This document shows, one piece after another, positions 8,222-15,522 of a stretch of DNA of 27,343 nucleotides. A program made the translations under genes and the position numbers. The notes beneath the pieces are model-generated. The model was not told where the DNA came from, searched no databases, and saw only the letters and a list, made by a program, of their open reading frames with translations. This DNA is from an uncultured Eubacteriales bacterium (GTDB lineage: Bacteria > Bacillota > Clostridia > Oscillospirales > Oscillospiraceae): the NCBI GenBank assembly GCA_934572535.1, contig CAKTLJ010000023.1, positions 1 through 27,343 of the forward strand, written 5' to 3'. Position 1 is the first letter of the stretch, and every line of letters begins with the position of its first letter.

Positions 8222-8420
8222 GAGACTGTCAAAAAAGTCTCGCAGAGTTCGCGGCCCGCAGGCCGCGAAGAAAGTGAGATCATGTTCTCCGGCGGCGTGT
8301 ACGTCGGAGAACATACTGCTCAGGCCGCAAGTGTGGGGCGTGGGCGCCAGAGGCGCACAGGACCTGCGCGCGGCGGCCTGCCATCCCCTTCTGTCGGAAA
8401 AGGCGCAGCCTTTTCCGACA
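8222..8420. repeat. Stacked-hairpin intergenic module after the AGCS gene
   Basis: No gene is supported here. The stretch holds five inverted repeats in a row: GAGACT/AGTCTC (8222-8241), a 9-bp stem at 8248-8269, a 10-bp stem at 8282-8314, GCGCC/GGCGC (8344-8356) and a perfect 13-bp stem at 8392-8420. A strong terminator follows at 8427. Such clusters resemble interspersed repeat modules found between genes in Clostridia, where the end reading (in reverse) as ...DFFDSL is common in spurious ORFs; that comparison is from memory. A structured RNA is another possibility. Confidence 0.55.
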
Positions 8421-8426
8421 AGCTGC

Positions 8427-8461
8427 GATCCCCCCATCTGAAACAGATGGGGGGATCTTTT
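8427..8461 (+). terminator. Strong intrinsic terminator before the convergent LysR gene
   Basis: A perfect 14-bp stem (8427-8440 with 8444-8457), an AAA loop and TTTT. It ends AGCS transcription and shields the convergent LysR gene, which ends at 8499. Confidence 0.9.
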
Positions 8462-8498
8462 GCCTTGTGACAGCATAAGTATGGTAATGGCAGGGCGC

Positions 8499-9416
8499 TT
8501 ATTTGCACTTCCAGCGCTCCACCCGGTCCTGGTTCTCCTCGCGCCACTCCGCCACGGTCTCCTGCACGACCTGGAGAAAGGCGGCGGCCAGGGGCGCGCG
8601 CGCCGAGCCCTGCGGGCAGAGGAAGCAGACCGTGCGCAGGAAGCCCTCCTTCAGGGGGATGGCCCGCAGGCCCTGGGCCTGGCCGCAGCCCAGCAGCTCC
8701 AGCTCCGGCAGGATGGTGATGCCCAGGTTTCTGGCCACCATGGCCAGGGCCATCTGGTTCTCCTGGGGGCGGACGTCCAGCAGGTTGTCCTTCTCGAAGG
8801 CCTGGTAGACGCTGGCGATGGGGCTCTCGGGGTCGAAGCTCTCGGTGTTGGGGATGAAGCGCTCCTCGCCCAGGATGTCCCAGACGGAGACCTCGTCCCG
8901 CTCGGCCAAGGGGTTGTCCTTGCTGACGACCAGGTAGTAGGGGTCCTCATAGAGGGGGATGTCGTCCAGGCCCGCAGGGCTTTTCCCGGTGAAGAAGGCG
9001 CAGTCCAGGCTGTGCCCGCGCACGCCCCGCTCCCCGTCCAGGTAGTAGTGGAGGTACTCCATCTTCACCGTGACGCCCGGGTTCAGCGCGTAAAAGTGCT
9101 CCAGGGCGGCGGGCATCCACTGGCAGGCCACGCTCGGCACGATGCCCACCCGCAGCAGGACCCCCTGGCTGATCTGGGCGGCCTCCCGCAGCGCCTCCTC
9201 GGTGGCCTCGATCTGGCGCATGATGTCCAGCAGGACGCTGCCCGGCTCCGTCAGGGTCATGCCCCGCTGGTCGCGGTAAAAGAGCTTCACGCCCAGCTCC
9301 TCCTCCAGATTGTTGATGATGTACCCCAGGCTGGGCTGGGTGTAGCCCAGCGCCTGCGCGGCCCGCGTCATGCTCCCGCACTCCGCAGTTTTGATGATCG
9401 GCAAGTACTTCCCCAT
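8499..9416 (-). CDS. LysR-family transcriptional regulator
   Basis: The protein has 305 residues. The N-terminal winged helix-turn-helix (about residues 3-60) reads SMTRAAQALGYTQPSLGYIINNLEEELGVKLFYRD, followed by RGMTLTEPG, the usual LysR sequence. The remainder is a periplasmic-binding-like ligand domain. The start at 9416 is supported by AAGGAGGAAC on the minus strand at 9420-9429. It is transcribed divergently from an APC permease (10145), the classic arrangement in which a LysR protein controls its neighbour. The 43-bp box before each permease promoter covers about -73 to -30, where LysR activators usually bind. The ligand is unknown. Its own promoter is at 9490-9518. Confidence 0.93.
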   Translation of the reverse strand: MGKYLPIIKTAECGSMTRAAQALGYTQPSLGYIINNLEEELGVKLFYRDQRGMTLTEPGSVLLDIMRQIEATEEALREAAQISQGVLLRVGIVPSVACQWMPAALEHFYALNPGVTVKMEYLHYYLDGERGVRGHSLDCAFFTGKSPAGLDDIPLYEDPYYLVVSKDNPLAERDEVSVWDILGEERFIPNTESFDPESPIASVYQAFEKDNLLDVRPQENQMALAMVARNLGITILPELELLGCGQAQGLRAIPLKEGFLRTVCFLCPQGSARAPLAAAFLQVVQETVAEWREENQDRVERWKCK

Positions 9417-9489
9417 CTCCGTTCCTCCTTCTTTTGAGAGACCAACCTCCTATTTTATCCTAAATTATCCTTTTTTAATCTTTTTTACT

Positions 9490-9518
9490 ATTGTATTTGT
9501 TTATCCTGCAAGATGCAA
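9490..9518 (-). promoter_or_regulatory. Promoter of the LysR gene (minus strand)
   Basis: On the minus strand TTGCAT (9518-9513), a 17-bp spacer and TACAAT (9495-9490). It lies 15 bp from the first 43-bp box, so one bound regulator could act on both directions. Confidence 0.75.
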
Positions 9519-9532
9519 GGGGGAATACTGGT

Positions 9533-9575
9533 ACAAAAATTTTTCAATGTCACCATAAAACCTATCAATTTTACA
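9533..9575 (+). repeat. 43-bp regulatory box, copy 1 (upstream of promoter P1)
   Basis: It starts ACAAAAATTTTTC and ends ATCAATTTTACA. It matches copy 2 (9901-9943) at 35 of 43 positions without gaps, and the match stops outside the box. Its last six bases are the -35 of P1. It contains an imperfect dyad around AATG...CCATA. Confidence 0.8.
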
Positions 9576-9598
9576 CAGAAGAGGATCTGCGGTATACT
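9570..9598 (+). promoter_or_regulatory. Promoter P1 of the APC permease gene
   Basis: TTTACA at 9570-9575, a 17-bp spacer and TATACT at 9593-9598. A transcript from here would carry a leader of about 540 nt. Confidence 0.75.
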
Positions 9599-9604
9599 GT
9601 ATCC

Positions 9605-9900
9605 ATAAAAAGGAAAAAAGGTTGAGCGATCCTACGGGTAGCGGCTCCTGTGCCGTCTTACCTCTCGGCACACGAGCTTTCCTGTCCGCCCTTCTTCTTC
9701 CAGGCAGAAGGACGCTTCTCTGGGCGGGGAACGTCCTCCGTATGTGTTTTTCTCTTCCTGATTGCTCATAATGTGTAGGCAGCAGCTGCAAGACCCGCAG
9801 CTGCTGCTTGCACGCGCCGGTCGCGGTTGAGCCTTCTCGACAGCGGCTGTTTTCTTCTCTCCCCGCCGGTCGAAGTATGCGGCATCCTGCGAAATTGCAC
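9605..9900 (+). promoter_or_regulatory. Structured leader between promoters P1 and P2
   Basis: This 296-nt stretch shows no convincing gene; short ORFs on both strands are arginine/proline/serine-rich with no good ribosome site. It has a two-part hairpin at 9644-9677 (GCTC-CT-GTGCCG with CGGCAC-AC-GAGC) and a perfect 11-bp stem at 9779-9789/9797-9807 without a T-run. An outer CCGCCC/GGGCGG pairing encloses a smaller AGAAG/CTTCT hairpin between about 9689 and 9735. It matches no riboswitch class I recognise and has no T-box sequence. Confidence 0.4.
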
Positions 9901-9943
9901 ACAAAAAATTTTCTATGGCTCCATAAATTATATCAACTTTACA
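9901..9943 (+). repeat. 43-bp regulatory box, copy 2 (upstream of promoter P2)
   Basis: It is the second copy of the box at 9533-9575, beginning ACAAAAAATTTTC and ending ATCAACTTTACA. It carries a cleaner dyad, TATGG-CT-CCATA, at about 9914-9925. Its end is the -35 of P2, exactly as in copy 1. Confidence 0.8.
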
Positions 9944-9966
9944 GAATCCTATATGTTTTCTATAAT
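9938..9966 (+). promoter_or_regulatory. Promoter P2 of the APC permease gene
   Basis: TTTACA at 9938-9943, a 17-bp spacer and consensus TATAAT at 9961-9966, stronger than P1. Its leader (about 9973-10144) has a 9-bp hairpin CTCTGTTTT/AAAACAGAG (9994-10025) and an 8-bp hairpin GCCGCTCC/GGAGCGGC just before the ribosome site. Confidence 0.8.
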
Positions 9967-10144
9967 AATACCAGTTTCAAACACCACTCTTCACTCTGTT
10001 TTCCACAAGGACCCACAAAACAGAGAGGCCGACAGAAAGGGGGAAAGCATTCCGGCGCACATCGTTTTTTTGAATAAATAACGAGAGAGAACACCACAAC
10101 GACGCCGCTCCAATCGGGAGCGGCAGAAAGAAAAGAGGTAAGTT

Positions 10145-11602
10145 ATGAGTAATAGTCCCAACAAGAAGGGCGTCAGCGCGATTGACTTTTTCTGCATCGG
10201 TTTCGGCGCTATCGTCGGCGTTGGCTGGGCCGTTTCCATCAACGGCTGGATGAACAACTCCGGCGGTCCCCTCCCCGCATCGGTCGGCTACCTGCTGTGC
10301 CTGCTCATCATGATCCCCTTTGGTCTGGTGTATGCCGAGCTGGTCCCCATGCTCCCCGTCGCGGGCGGCGGCTCTGCCTTCGCCTATGCAGCCTTCGGTG
10401 AGAAGATCTCCTTCCTATCCGGCTGGGCCGCCTTCGGCGCATTCGTGGCCATCATCCCCTGGGAGGCCATTCAGGTCACCGACGTTCTGGGCTACCTGTT
10501 CCCCGCCCTGACCGCTGGTAAGCCTCTGTACACCGTCCTGGGGTCTGAAATTTATCTGACCACCCTCATCATCGGCACCATCTTCACCGTCCTGCTGTTC
10601 CTGCTGAACAAGAAGGGCCTGTCCTCCGCAGCCGTCCTCCAGAAGTTCCTCTGCATCTTCCTGGTTGGCGCGGCCGTCATCGGCGCGATCGCCGGTCTGG
10701 TCGGCGGCGACATCGAGAACGTCAAGCCCATCTACTCCGCCGCAGAGGGCGCAACCCACAAGAGCTTCTTCGGCGGCTCCTTCAGTATCCTTTGTACCGC
10801 AGCCTTCTTCCTGGCTGGCTTTGAGACCATTCCTCAGGGCGTCGAGGAAGCTGGCGGCGACGTCAAGAAGGTCGGCGCGACCGTCGTTATCTCCGTCACC
10901 GCAGCCTGCGTGTTCTACGCCATCCTGCTCTTCTGCTTCGGTTACGCTTATAACTGGCAGGACTTCCTGGCTCTGGACCGTCCCGCAGCGGCCAACATGT
11001 TCACCGAGGTCTTCGCAGGCGGCGCTGGCCAGGCTCTCTACTGGCTCATCATCATCGGCGCTCTGGCCGGTCTGTTCACCACCTGGAACGGCTTCTTCAC
11101 CGCTTCCGCAAACCTGCTGATGGCCATGGGCCGTGCCCGCCTGATCCCCGGCTGGTTCGCAAAGCAGAACCAGGACGGCGTTGCCATCCACGGTCTGTAC
11201 GTCGTGGCCATCATCTCCTTCGCCGGTCCCTTCCTGGGCTACAACATGATCGACACCGTGACCTGCTTCTCCGGCACCGCGTTCATCATGTCCTGGATGA
11301 TCTCCTCCCTGGCCCTGCTGCGGATGCGCAAGACCATGCCCAACGCAGACCGTCCCTACAAGCTGGCGACTCCCATTGCCTACTGGGCCGCGTTCGCAGG
11401 CGTCATCTACTTCCTCGGCGCGCTGCTTCCCTTCGCCCCCTGGTTCGCAGGCAAGGCAGCTGTTATCGTCTTCGTGATCTACCTCGTGATCGGCTTCGCC
11501 CTGTTCGCCATCTCCAGCGGCGCCAGAAACCAGCTCTCTGCTGAGGAGCGCGAGAAGTCCATGTTCGGCGACCTGGACCTGCAGGCAATGCGCGGCAAGT
11601 AA
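10145..11602 (+). CDS. APC-superfamily amino-acid permease
   Basis: It is a 485-residue membrane protein with about 12 hydrophobic spans. The first span contains GFGAIVGVGWAVSINGW, where the glycine-rich G-A-I-V-G-x-G-W element corresponds to the substrate-binding unwound helix of APC transporters. Later hallmarks are AGFETIPQGVEEAGGDVKK (about residues 222-240) and the GALAGLFTTWNGFF helix. Family members carry amino acids or amines by proton symport or exchange; the substrate is not identifiable here. ATG 10145 follows AGAGG seven bases upstream. Codon choice is a little different from its neighbours (more GTT, GGT and GCA), consistent with high expression. It is controlled by two promoters with identical upstream boxes and probably by the divergent LysR protein. 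Confidence 0.9.
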   Translation: MSNSPNKKGVSAIDFFCIGFGAIVGVGWAVSINGWMNNSGGPLPASVGYLLCLLIMIPFGLVYAELVPMLPVAGGGSAFAYAAFGEKISFLSGWAAFGAFVAIIPWEAIQVTDVLGYLFPALTAGKPLYTVLGSEIYLTTLIIGTIFTVLLFLLNKKGLSSAAVLQKFLCIFLVGAAVIGAIAGLVGGDIENVKPIYSAAEGATHKSFFGGSFSILCTAAFFLAGFETIPQGVEEAGGDVKKVGATVVISVTAACVFYAILLFCFGYAYNWQDFLALDRPAAANMFTEVFAGGAGQALYWLIIIGALAGLFTTWNGFFTASANLLMAMGRARLIPGWFAKQNQDGVAIHGLYVVAIISFAGPFLGYNMIDTVTCFSGTAFIMSWMISSLALLRMRKTMPNADRPYKLATPIAYWAAFAGVIYFLGALLPFAPWFAGKAAVIVFVIYLVIGFALFAISSGARNQLSAEEREKSMFGDLDLQAMRGK

Positions 11603-11660
11603 GTTCCCTTTCAGAACAAAACCAAGTTTGGTTTGTGTACTCCCGATCCAATCCTTCATT

Positions 11661-11694
11661 GCAAAGGAGCCTGGCAGCCGCCGGGCTCCTTTTG
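11661..11694 (+). terminator. Terminator of the APC permease gene
   Basis: A 9-bp stem AAAGGAGCC (11663-11671) with GGCTCCTTT (11684-11692), then one more T. A smaller AACCAA/TTGGTT repeat lies upstream near 11620-11636. Confidence 0.75.
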
Positions 11695-11759
11695 CATCCG
11701 GCAAAACGGGACGTTCGTAGAAAAAGTGTGAGACTTCCCAACCTTTTTGCAACAAGATA

Positions 11760-11788
11760 TTGCAATTTTAAACGTCCTCCTGTATAAT
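11760..11788 (+). promoter_or_regulatory. Sigma-A promoter of the response-regulator gene
   Basis: TTGCAA at 11760-11765, a 17-bp spacer and TATAAT at 11783-11788. The leader is only about 30 nt. Confidence 0.8.
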
Positions 11789-11826
11789 TATATTGATATT
11801 GAAATCCTAGTCTGTGAGGGATGCGT

Positions 11827-12504
11827 ATGTATCAGGTAATCATCGTAGAAGACGACCCCATGGTCGCCGAGATCGACAAGCAGTATGTCGAGCACAACAA
11901 CAAAATGTCCATCGCCGGTGTCTTCCAGAACGGACAGGAAGCCCTGGATTTCGTGCGCGCCCATCCAGTGGACCTCATCATGCTGGACTACTACATGCCC
12001 GTGATGGACGGCCGCACCTTCCTCATGAAGCTGCGGGCGGAGGGCATCCTGGCCGATGTCATCATGGTCACCGCCGCCAGCGAGGCGCGGCACGTCAGCG
12101 AGCTGTATTCCTACGGCGTGTCGGACTACCTCATCAAGCCCTTTGACTACAACCGCTTCCAGGCCGCCCTGCAAAAGTTCGTCGCCCGGCGGGAAGCCTT
12201 TGCCGGGGAAAAGGCCTTCAACCAGGAGGAGCTGGACAAGGTCATCTCTCCCGAGAACCAGCGCAGCGGCCACTTGGTCGATAAGGGCATCCACCCCGTC
12301 ACCCTGGAGATCATCTGCTCCTTCCTGCGGGAACACAAGAGCGAAAAGCTCTCCATCGAGGACATTTCCAAGAATGTCTCCCTCTCCCGGGTGACCCTGC
12401 GGCGCTACATGAACTATCTCATCGACAAGAACAGCGTCATCGGCGGCGTGGACTACTCCACCGGCGGCCGCCCCTCCGCGGTATACACCTACATCGGAAA
12501 ATAA
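11827..12504 (+). CDS. CitB/DcuR-type two-component response regulator
   Basis: The protein has 225 residues. I prefer ATG 11827 over ATG 11821 because GAGGG (11816-11820) then sits at a normal 6-bp distance. The receiver domain (1-120) is intact: acidic pocket Glu8-Asp9-Asp10, phosphorylation site Asp54 in MLDYYMP, Thr82 and Lys104 in IKPF. The C-terminal domain has a helix-turn-helix ending in LSIEDISKNVSLSRVTLRRYMNYL and a winged tail with YSTGGRPSAVYTY. This layout is that of the CitB/DcuR/DpiA group, which usually work with CitA/DcuS-type sensor kinases to control di- and tricarboxylate use. No kinase gene is in the window, so the signal is unknown. The adjacent APC permease or the unsequenced partner locus may be the target. 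Confidence 0.9.
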   Translation: MYQVIIVEDDPMVAEIDKQYVEHNNKMSIAGVFQNGQEALDFVRAHPVDLIMLDYYMPVMDGRTFLMKLRAEGILADVIMVTAASEARHVSELYSYGVSDYLIKPFDYNRFQAALQKFVARREAFAGEKAFNQEELDKVISPENQRSGHLVDKGIHPVTLEIICSFLREHKSEKLSIEDISKNVSLSRVTLRRYMNYLIDKNSVIGGVDYSTGGRPSAVYTYIGK

Positions 12505-12510
12505 ACCATT

Positions 12511-12558
12511 CGACAAAAAATGCCCGTGCGCAGTTCGCGCACGGGCATTTTTTTGTCG
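12511..12558. terminator. Bidirectional terminator between the response regulator and the minus-strand ABC operon
   Basis: A perfect 17-bp pairing 12515-12531 with 12537-12553 (AAAAAATGCCCG.../...CGGGCATTTTTT) around a 5-nt loop. A-run and T-run flanks make it functional in both directions. Confidence 0.93.
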
Positions 12559-12559
12559 G

Positions 12560-13612
12560 TCAGAAAATATCGCCGTATTTCCCGCCGTAGCTGTGGATGT
12601 AGTACGGCACGGAGAGGAACTCCCGCACCTGGGTGCCGTCGGCCAGGGTGCCGGTGCAGCGGAGCCGGACGCGCAGGACCGGGTAGGTCTGGCCCCCGTC
12701 CTCCACCGTCTCGGTGGCGGCGGCCAGGGCCGCGCCCTCGTCGTAGGTCAGGCTGACCAGGGCGAAGGCGTCGGGCAGGGAGATCGGGACGTCCTTCTCC
12801 TGGCGCAGGGCCTGGCAGCGCTGCGCCACGGCGGCGGGGGTGGTCTCCTGCTCGACCTGGCAGGGCACGCCGTTGACGGCGGCGGCCTCCACCACGAACT
12901 TCTGGTAGCCCTCGGGGCTGTCGCCCTCCTTGCGGAAGGCGAAGACCAGCCGGTTCGGCATACACAGTAGGCTCTCCTCGCGCCACAGGCAGCGCAGACT
13001 CTCGTCCCGCACACCCAGGCGCGCCCGCAGGGTCTCTTCCCCGCCCTTGGGCTTGGCGTCCAGGGCGCGGGCGGAGACCAGCGCCGCGTCGCCCCGGTCG
13101 AAGGCGCGGTCCGTCGCCTGCTGGTAGCGCCCGTCGGTGAGGCCCAGCTTGTCCGACAGGACCCAGGCCGCGTCCCAGGCGAAGTCCGTCCCGGACTGGT
13201 AGCCCAGCGCCCGGAGCACAAAGGTCAGGTACTCCGTGGCGCTGACGGGGGTGTTGGGGTCGAAGACGGTCTCGCCCCGGCCCGTGGTCAGGCCGTTGGC
13301 GTAGGCGTAGCCCACGTAGGGCCTGGCCCAGTCGGGCACGTCCCGGAAGGGCAGGTCCCAGGTCTCCGCCCGGGCCGCCGCCTCCTGGCCCAGCAGGCGG
13401 ACCAGCATGGTCACGCCCTGGGCGCGGGTGGGGGCCTTGTCCAGGTCAAAGAGGGGGAAGCCCTGCGCGTCCGTGCCGGTGCCCTGGAAGAGCCCCATCT
13501 GGTAGAGCGACCAGGCGGCCTCGGTCTCCTCCGCCGCGTCCGCGGCCAGGGCAGGGGCGGCCAGGCCCAGGGTCAGGCCCAGGGCCAGCGCCAGGGACAG
13601 CAGCTTTTTCAT
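12560..13612 (-). CDS. Exported S-layer-homology (SLH) domain protein
   Basis: The protein has 350 residues. It begins with a clear signal peptide (MKKLLSLALALGLTLGLAAPALA, cleavage after ALA near residue 23; shown here only in outline). ATG 13612 is preferred to ATG 13618 because AAAGGAGA then has normal spacing. Three SLH-like stretches follow: FPLFDLDKAPTRAQGVTMLVRLL (near 55-80), FRDVPDWARPYVGYAYANGL with FDPNTPVSATEYLTFVLRALGY (near 90-140), and a weaker third repeat around 145-185. SLH repeats normally bind secondary cell-wall polymer, so the protein should sit on the cell surface. The C-terminal 160 residues match nothing I recognise. It is 25 bp after the ABC solute-binding gene and shares its direction, so it probably belongs to that operon; a surface capture role is only a guess. 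Confidence 0.85.
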   Translation of the reverse strand: MKKLLSLALALGLTLGLAAPALAADAAEETEAAWSLYQMGLFQGTGTDAQGFPLFDLDKAPTRAQGVTMLVRLLGQEAAARAETWDLPFRDVPDWARPYVGYAYANGLTTGRGETVFDPNTPVSATEYLTFVLRALGYQSGTDFAWDAAWVLSDKLGLTDGRYQQATDRAFDRGDAALVSARALDAKPKGGEETLRARLGVRDESLRCLWREESLLCMPNRLVFAFRKEGDSPEGYQKFVVEAAAVNGVPCQVEQETTPAAVAQRCQALRQEKDVPISLPDAFALVSLTYDEGAALAAATETVEDGGQTYPVLRVRLRCTGTLADGTQVREFLSVPYYIHSYGGKYGDIF

Positions 13613-13637
13613 CGCCATTCTCCTTTGCTCGGGGTGG

Positions 13638-14681
13638 TTACTTCAGGTTCTCCCAGGCGGTGTCCAGGAAGCTCTCGTCGTAGATCTGGTCCTCGGTCAG
13701 GTCGGTGGAGATGCCACCAGCCAGCTTGGCCAGGTTCAGAGCAGACTGGAAGCCGGACTCGGTGTGGTAGCCGGTGTAGTTGGTCAGGTCGCGCTCCTTG
13801 TCGTACTGGGCGTCGTAGAGCAGCTCCTCGTCCGCGCCCTCAAACAGGGGCAGCAGCTTCTCGGCGATCTCCTCGGGGGTCGCCTTCTCCATCCACTGCA
13901 TGGCCTTGGCCACGGCGTTGACGACCTTCTGGACGGTCTCGGGGTTGGAGGCGATGTACTCGTCGGAGGCCATGAGCAGGAAGAGCTCGTAGCTGGCGGA
14001 GCCGATGATCTCCTCCATGGCGGCGTCGTCGGTGCCGTCCACGATGACCTGACCGCCGTTGTCCAGCAGGGTCTTGATGGACCAGGGGTTGGTCCCGATG
14101 GCGCCCTGGAGCTCACCGGACTGGATGGCGGCGGCATAGGCCGTGCTGGACATGGTGATGACGGACACGTCCTTCTCAGGCGTCAGGCCAGCGTAGTTCA
14201 TGCAGGCCATGGCGAAGAAGTAGGGGCCGCCGCTGGTGTTCGCACCACCGGCCACGGTGCCGCCCCGCAGGGATTCCAGGGTGGTGTAGTCCTCGGTCGC
14301 GCCGATGAGGGAGTAGGGGTACTTCTTGCTGGTGGAAAGCAGGACCTTCGCGCCCTGGCCCTTCTCGTTGACCGACAGCGCGGACTCAATGCCCACCAGG
14401 CTGAACTGCGCATCCCCGCTAAACAGGGGCGCGAAGGGCGGGGTGCCAGTGATGGTCTGGAAGTCGGCCTCCAGGCCCTCCTCGGCGAAGTAGCCCAGGG
14501 TCTGCGCCAGGTAGACGGGGGCCCAGTGGTAGCCGCGGACAGGCTCGGTGATGACGATCTTCTCCAGCGCGGCGGGCTGTTCGGTCTGGTCCGCCGCGTC
14601 CTGGCCGGGCTGTTCCGGCTGACCGCCGCAGGCGCACAGGCCCAGCGCCAGGGCCAGCAAGAGTGCAAGATACTTCTTCAT
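13638..14681 (-). CDS. ABC transporter solute-binding lipoprotein, NMT1/SsuA/ThiY type
   Basis: The 347-residue protein starts with a lipoprotein signal; the lipobox is most likely LCAC with Cys18 followed by Gly-Gly, then a polar Q/E/P/D linker. The mature part fits the NMT1/SsuA family: IVITEPVRGYHWAPVYLAQTLGYFAEEGLEADF at about 41-73, the usual opening of these proteins, then GIESALSV and LRGGTVAGGANTSGGPYFFAM. Relatives bind sulfonates, thiamine precursors, taurine, or aromatic and other carboxylates. The neighbouring acyl-CoA ligase points to a carboxylate. It is anchored outside the membrane and hands its ligand to the permease encoded just upstream (79-bp gap). Confidence 0.92.
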   Translation of the reverse strand: MKKYLALLLALALGLCACGGQPEQPGQDAADQTEQPAALEKIVITEPVRGYHWAPVYLAQTLGYFAEEGLEADFQTITGTPPFAPLFSGDAQFSLVGIESALSVNEKGQGAKVLLSTSKKYPYSLIGATEDYTTLESLRGGTVAGGANTSGGPYFFAMACMNYAGLTPEKDVSVITMSSTAYAAAIQSGELQGAIGTNPWSIKTLLDNGGQVIVDGTDDAAMEEIIGSASYELFLLMASDEYIASNPETVQKVVNAVAKAMQWMEKATPEEIAEKLLPLFEGADEELLYDAQYDKERDLTNYTGYHTESGFQSALNLAKLAGGISTDLTEDQIYDESFLDTAWENLK

Positions 14682-14760
14682 GGGTGTGTTCTCCTTTTCG
14701 TTGGTTTCTTTTTTTATATCATGACCGCCGGGGCGGAAACGATCGGATCTTGGGGACAGC

Positions 14761-15522
14761 TCATCGCCAGCGGAGCAGCCTTCTCTCCAGCAGGCGGACC
14801 ACGCCGTCCAGCAGGACCACGAGGCAGACGATGACCAGCACGCAGCACAGCACGCGGCTCACGTCGTACCGCTGGCTGGCCGCCGCCAGCACCCAGCCCA
14901 TGCCCTTGCTGGCGCCCAGGTACTCGCCCACGATGGCCCCGGAGATGGACAGGCCCAGGCCGGTCCGCAGGCTGGCCAGAAGCCAGGGCAGCGAGGCTGG
15001 CCAGATGACCTTGGTCAGCACCTGCCGCCGGGTCCCGCCCAGGAGCTTCACCGCCGTGACCAGCTCCCGCTCCACGCTGCGCACGCCGGAAAACAGGTTG
15101 AAGGCGAAGATAAAGAAGACCATCAGGGCAGACATGAGGACCTTGGACTTGATCCCGATGCCGAACCAGATGATGATGAGCGGGCCGAGGGCCAGCTTGG
15201 GCAGGCCGTTCAGGCCGGTCATCAGGGGCATGAGGGCGCGGCTGAGCCGGGGGAAGACCCCCAGGGCCAGCCCCATCAGCGTGCCCAGCACACCGCCCAG
15301 CAGCAGGCCCAGCCCGGCCTCCTTCCCCGTCGTGGTCAGGTGGAGGAGCAGGGTGCCGTTGCCCAGCATCTCCAAAAATTCCGCCCAGATCAGGCTGGGC
15401 CTGCTGAACAGATACACGTTCACGTGAGCGCCCGCCGCCGCCCATTCCCAGGCCCCAAAGCCCAGGGCCAGGACGAGGACCGTCCACAGGCCGGGGTCCA
15501 CGGACTTGATCGGTCTCTTCAT
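14761..15522 (-). CDS. ABC transporter permease, SsuC/TauC type
   Basis: The 253-residue membrane protein belongs to the binding-protein-dependent transport family (BPD_transp_1). About six hydrophobic spans are present. The cytoplasmic EAA-type loop reads ELVTAVKLLGGTRRQVLTKVIWPASLPWLLASLRTGLGLSISGAIVGEYLG; only the family pattern matters here: Gly-Gly followed by a helix and PAxLP. Start: ATG 15522 overlaps the ATPase stop (ATGA) and has GGGGAGG seven bases upstream, better than the ATG at 15543. It pairs with the ATPase and the solute-binding protein of the same operon. Confidence 0.93.
   Translation of the reverse strand: MKRPIKSVDPGLWTVLVLALGFGAWEWAAAGAHVNVYLFSRPSLIWAEFLEMLGNGTLLLHLTTTGKEAGLGLLLGGVLGTLMGLALGVFPRLSRALMPLMTGLNGLPKLALGPLIIIWFGIGIKSKVLMSALMVFFIFAFNLFSGVRSVERELVTAVKLLGGTRRQVLTKVIWPASLPWLLASLRTGLGLSISGAIVGEYLGASKGMGWVLAAASQRYDVSRVLCCVLVIVCLVVLLDGVVRLLERRLLRWR

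Noticed and set aside
9605..9900. T-box or known amino-acid riboswitch in the permease leader
   Set aside because: No T-box sequence (AGGGTGGNACCGCG-like), no glycine or lysine riboswitch core and no terminator with a T-run were found.
9632..9904. 90-codon minus-strand frame in the permease leader, and an inner ATG giving a 45-codon peptide starting MSNQEEK
   Set aside because: It has no convincing ribosome site, biased Arg/Ser/Cys content, and lies inside the hairpin-rich leader. Low-level possibility only.
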